DNA from: an uncultured Erysipelotrichaceae bacterium
GTDB lineage: Bacteria; Bacillota_I; Bacilli_A; Erysipelotrichales; Erysipelotrichaceae
Reading direction: 5' to 3'
Assembly: GCA_902795525.1 (NCBI GenBank)
Contig: CADBLN010000129.1
Location: forward strand, 1 to 7,019
Length of the DNA: 7,019 nt
Under the pieces are notes generated by a model. It made no database searches. It was given only the letters and a program-made list of their open reading frames with translations, and was not told the origin of the DNA. The translations under genes and the position numbers were made by a program. Shown here piece by piece: positions 4,460-7,019 of the stretch (positions are counted from its first letter, which is position 1; each line of letters starts with the position of its first letter).

Positions 4460-5446
4460 ATGAAAAAAGTATTAGCAGTATTGCTATCGGTTTTGTTGGC
4501 CTTCTCATTTGCTGGCTGCCAATCAAAACCAAAGACTAAGGAAGTTAAAATCGGTGTAGCTATGTATCAGTTCAACGATAACTTCATGACTCTGTATCGT
4601 CAAGACATCCAAAAGTATTTCGACGAGTTAAACGCCAAAGATTCATCTGTTCACTACACAGTTGAAATTGTTGACGGAGCTAATGACGTAAATACTCAAA
4701 CTGAACAAGTTAGAACATTCATCTCAAAAGGTGTTGATGCTCTAATCGTAAACTTAGTTCAAACAACATCAGATGCCTTAGCTAAGGAAATTGTTAACTC
4801 GGGTATTCCATGCGTATTCATTAACCGTGAAATCGCAGACTTCGCTTATGGCGATAAGACTTGCTATGTTGGAGCAGACGCAAGAGACTCAGGTACTTAC
4901 CAAGGTCAATTAATCTACAACGTTCCAAACCATGGCGACATCAATGGTGATGGTAAGGTTTCTTACATCATGATTATGGGAGACCCAGAAAACACTGATG
5001 CTCAATACAGAACTGAATTCTCAGTTAAATATTTGACAGACAATGGTGTGACTGTTGAAGAATTATTCAAACAAACAGGTAACTGGGACCAAGCTCAAGG
5101 TCAGGAATTAGTAGCTAATGCTTTAGGTTCATTTGGTAACCAAATCGAAGTTGTATTCTGCAACAATGATGGTATGGCATTAGGTGCTTATGAAGCAATT
5201 AAGGCTGCTGGTAGAACCGTAGGCAAAGACATCTACTTAGTAGGCGTTGACGCATTACCAGAAGTATGTCAAATGGTTAAAGAAGGAACTATTACTGGTA
5301 CAGTATTAAACGATGATGTTGGACAAGCAAACACTTGCTGCGACACAGTATTAGGTTTATTGGCTGGTAAGGCTCCAGAAAAGAAAGTCAACTACGTTCC
5401 ATACGTAATGATTACTCCAGAAAACGTTGACCAATATTTAAAATAA
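4460..5446 (+). CDS. mglB: Galactose/methyl-galactoside ABC transporter substrate-binding lipoprotein
   Basis: This is the extracellular receptor that captures D-galactose/D-glucose and delivers it to the MglA-MglC importer. The 328-residue precursor has a basic start, a hydrophobic stretch and lipobox FAGC with lipidated Cys20. Its mature part aligns along its length with E. coli galactose-binding protein. Sugar contacts retained are Asp40, Phe42, Asn122, Asp180, Arg184, Trp209, Asn236, Asp264 and Asn284. The equivalent of E. coli His152 is Asn178 (in GDPENTD). The EF-hand-like calcium loop is visible as DINGDGKVS (160-168), with Glu230 as the remote ligand; Ser168 replaces Gln142. The start has a strong AAGGAGG (4445-4451) 8 bases upstream. 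Use of favoured-looking codons (GTT, CCA, GGT, AAC) fits high expression. It is first in the operon, followed by a hairpin and mglA. Sugar class is secure; exact preference between galactose, glucose and methyl-galactoside is not. Confidence 0.93.
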   Translation: MKKVLAVLLSVLLAFSFAGCQSKPKTKEVKIGVAMYQFNDNFMTLYRQDIQKYFDELNAKDSSVHYTVEIVDGANDVNTQTEQVRTFISKGVDALIVNLVQTTSDALAKEIVNSGIPCVFINREIADFAYGDKTCYVGADARDSGTYQGQLIYNVPNHGDINGDGKVSYIMIMGDPENTDAQYRTEFSVKYLTDNGVTVEELFKQTGNWDQAQGQELVANALGSFGNQIEVVFCNNDGMALGAYEAIKAAGRTVGKDIYLVGVDALPEVCQMVKEGTITGTVLNDDVGQANTCCDTVLGLLAGKAPEKKVNYVPYVMITPENVDQYLK

Positions 5447-5466
5447 TTTAACCAAGAGATCAAAAG

Positions 5467-5500
5467 AAAGAGTAGCATGGGCCTTACCGTGCTACTCTTT
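5467..5500 (+). terminator. Intercistronic hairpin between mglB and mglA (attenuator or mRNA-stability element)
   Basis: AAAGAGTAGCA (5467-5477) and TGCTACTCTTT (5490-5500) form a perfect 11-bp stem. The pairing extends inward through a U-G wobble and two G-C pairs to a 6-base loop (GCCTTA). The sequence after it (AGCAAATC) has no U-run, so it is a poor full terminator. Such hairpins after binding-protein genes commonly protect the upstream message or reduce read-through, giving more binding protein than ATPase. Confidence 0.7.
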
Positions 5501-5542
5501 AGCAAATCTATAATAGTAACTTATTTAAACGAGGAAGTATAT

Positions 5543-7019
5543 ATGTCAGAATACGTACTTGAAATGAAGAACATCTGTAAAGCTTTCCCTGGTGTACAAG
5601 CCCTAGATAATGTTCAATTAACATTAAAACCTGGTCATGTACACGCTTTAATGGGGGAAAACGGAGCAGGAAAATCAACACTGATGAAATGTCTCTTTGG
5701 CATTTACATCAAAGATTCTGGTCAAATAATCTATCAAGGTGAGGAAATCAATAATCGCGACCCTTTTGAAGCACTTAATCGGGGTATTGCGATGGTGCAC
5801 CAAGAACTTCTTCCTATTCCAGATAGAACAATCGCAGAAAACATTTATGTGGGAAGATATCCAACCAAAAAAATTGGACCAATAAAAGTTATTGACCACA
5901 ATAAAATGTATAAAGATGCTCAACGACTACTAGATGAATTAAATCTAGAGTTTAATGCACACGATAAGTTAGAAACCCTAACCGCATCACAAATGCAGTT
6001 GGTTGAAATTTGTAAGGCCTTGAGTGCTGACGCAAAGATTGTTATTTTAGATGAGCCAACCTCATCACTGACCTTAAAAGAAGTTGACAAGCTATTTGAA
6101 ATCATCAAACAGCTCACAGATAAAGGTTGTGGTGTTATTTATATTTCACATAAAATGGATGAGATTCTCCAAATCTCTGATGAGGTTACCATCATGCGTG
6201 ATGGTCAATACATTGGAACTTGGGAAGCTAAAGACTTAACAGTTGACTTAATAATTGAAAAAGAAGTTGGTCGTGAATTAAAGAATCTATATCCACCAAA
6301 AGTTAACACTCCAGGAAAGACAGTATTTGAAGTCAAAGACTTCAGTTCAATCCACCCTCACTCTTTCCAACATTGTAGTTTTGAAGCCAGGGAAGGTGAA
6401 ATCTTAGGTGTGGCAGGTCTAGTTGGAGCACAAAGAACCGAATTAATGGAAGCTATTATGGGACTGAGGGCTATTAATTCTGGTGAATTATACTTCAAAG
6501 GAAACAAACTTGAAATTAGAAATCCTAGTGACGCTATTAAAAACGGCATCACCCTTCTAACTGAAGATAGAAGAGGAAATGGAATATTTGGAGTGCTATC
6601 GGTTGCGGATAATGTTGGAATTGCTTCTGTTAATGATTATTTGAAATACAGAGTGATGATTGACCATAAAGCAATCAACAAAATAGTAGACAAGAGCATT
6701 GGAGAACTATCAATTAAAACTCCAAGCAAGAAAACCCAAATCCAAAACCTCTCAGGTGGCAACCAACAGAAAGTAATCATTTCTCGTTGGCTAGCTAAAG
6801 ATCCTGAAGTATTAATCATGGATGAACCAACAAGAGGTATTGACGTTGGTGCTAAATATGAAATTTATTCAATCATAGGTGAACTAGCCAAAGAAGGTAA
6901 GACAATTATCATGGTATCCAGTGAAATGCCTGAATTAATTGGTGTATGTGACCGAATCATGGTAATGTGTGAAGGTCAAATAACTGGCTTTGTGGAAGGT
7001 CAAGATATGAATCAAGAAA
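5543..7019 (+). CDS. mglA: Galactose/methyl-galactoside ABC transporter ATP-binding protein (3' end cut by window)
   Basis: This is the double-ATPase subunit that powers MglB-MglC sugar import at the inner face of the membrane. The window holds 492 codons plus one base with no stop; E. coli MglA has 506 residues, so only the extreme C-terminus is missing. NBD1 has Walker A GENGAGKS (38-45), Q-loop Gln87, signature LTASQ (146-150), Walker B IVILDE (166-171) and switch His203. NBD2 has the degenerate GLVGAQRT (292-299) without Lys, signature LSGGNQQ (403-409), Walker B VLIMDE (423-428) and Ser460 in place of the switch His. These asymmetries are normal for the MglA/RbsA/XylG sugar family. LTASQMQ and the SSLT and ISHKMDE stretches resemble MglA most. 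The ATG has GAGG (5531-5534) 8 bases upstream. It lies 96 bp after mglB; an mglC permease is expected beyond the right edge. Confidence 0.93.
   Translation, partial: MSEYVLEMKNICKAFPGVQALDNVQLTLKPGHVHALMGENGAGKSTLMKCLFGIYIKDSGQIIYQGEEINNRDPFEALNRGIAMVHQELLPIPDRTIAENIYVGRYPTKKIGPIKVIDHNKMYKDAQRLLDELNLEFNAHDKLETLTASQMQLVEICKALSADAKIVILDEPTSSLTLKEVDKLFEIIKQLTDKGCGVIYISHKMDEILQISDEVTIMRDGQYIGTWEAKDLTVDLIIEKEVGRELKNLYPPKVNTPGKTVFEVKDFSSIHPHSFQHCSFEAREGEILGVAGLVGAQRTELMEAIMGLRAINSGELYFKGNKLEIRNPSDAIKNGITLLTEDRRGNGIFGVLSVADNVGIASVNDYLKYRVMIDHKAINKIVDKSIGELSIKTPSKKTQIQNLSGGNQQKVIISRWLAKDPEVLIMDEPTRGIDVGAKYEIYSIIGELAKEGKTIIMVSSEMPELIGVCDRIMVMCEGQITGFVEGQDMNQE

Noticed and set aside
5986..6000. Non-canonical LTASQ signature and Lys-less second Walker A in MglA as a sign of inactivation
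   Set aside because: Both features are normal in the MglA/RbsA/XylG family of fused sugar-importer ATPases.
5675..6819. Four antisense open frames opposite mglA
   Set aside because: All lie against conserved ABC ATPase motifs and look like random translations.

Overview
The window looks like chromosomal DNA of a low-GC Bacillota (Firmicutes), possibly a gut or oral Erysipelotrichia- or Clostridia-type organism. This rests on the AT-rich bases, AGGAGG-type ribosome binding sites, sigma-A-like promoters, lipoproteins with Gram-positive lipoboxes, a galactose-type ABC transporter and a galactokinase of a divergent form. The species cannot be named from the sequence alone. I see no rRNA, tRNA, CRISPR array, insertion sequence, phage gene or recognisable riboswitch.

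Layout, left to right. Positions 1-740 (minus strand) hold an O6-alkylguanine-DNA alkyltransferase (ogt) followed by the N-terminal part of a small two-helix membrane protein that runs off the left edge. Positions 812-2083 (plus) hold a galactokinase-family GHMP kinase, divergent from ogt across a 71-bp region with back-to-back promoters. It converges, through a perfect hairpin shared by both stop codons, on a minus-strand ECF-type transporter S component (2103-2672). Positions 2799-4223 (minus) hold two exported proteins. The first in transcription order is an uncharacterised membrane-anchored protein. It is followed by a good intrinsic terminator and then a lipoprotein with an N-terminal chagasin-like (I42) cysteine-protease-inhibitor domain and an unassigned C-terminal domain.

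The right half (4224-7019, plus) is a galactose/methyl-galactoside import operon. It has a control region with a catabolite-repression-like (cre/LacI-family) operator just upstream of a strong sigma-A promoter, then mglB (binding lipoprotein), a strong intercistronic hairpin and mglA (double ATPase). mglA is cut by the window edge about 15 codons before its expected end; a permease gene (mglC) presumably follows outside.

MglBA and the galactokinase-like enzyme make a plausible pair: import of galactose followed by phosphorylation. They are not in one operon, and galT, galE and other Leloir genes are not in the window. The most interesting points are the chagasin-domain lipoprotein and its odd start region, the changed sugar-binding residues in the galactokinase and in MglB, ogt as a candidate leaderless mRNA, and the unexplained repeats upstream of the mgl promoter. 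I found no convincing entirely new multi-gene system.
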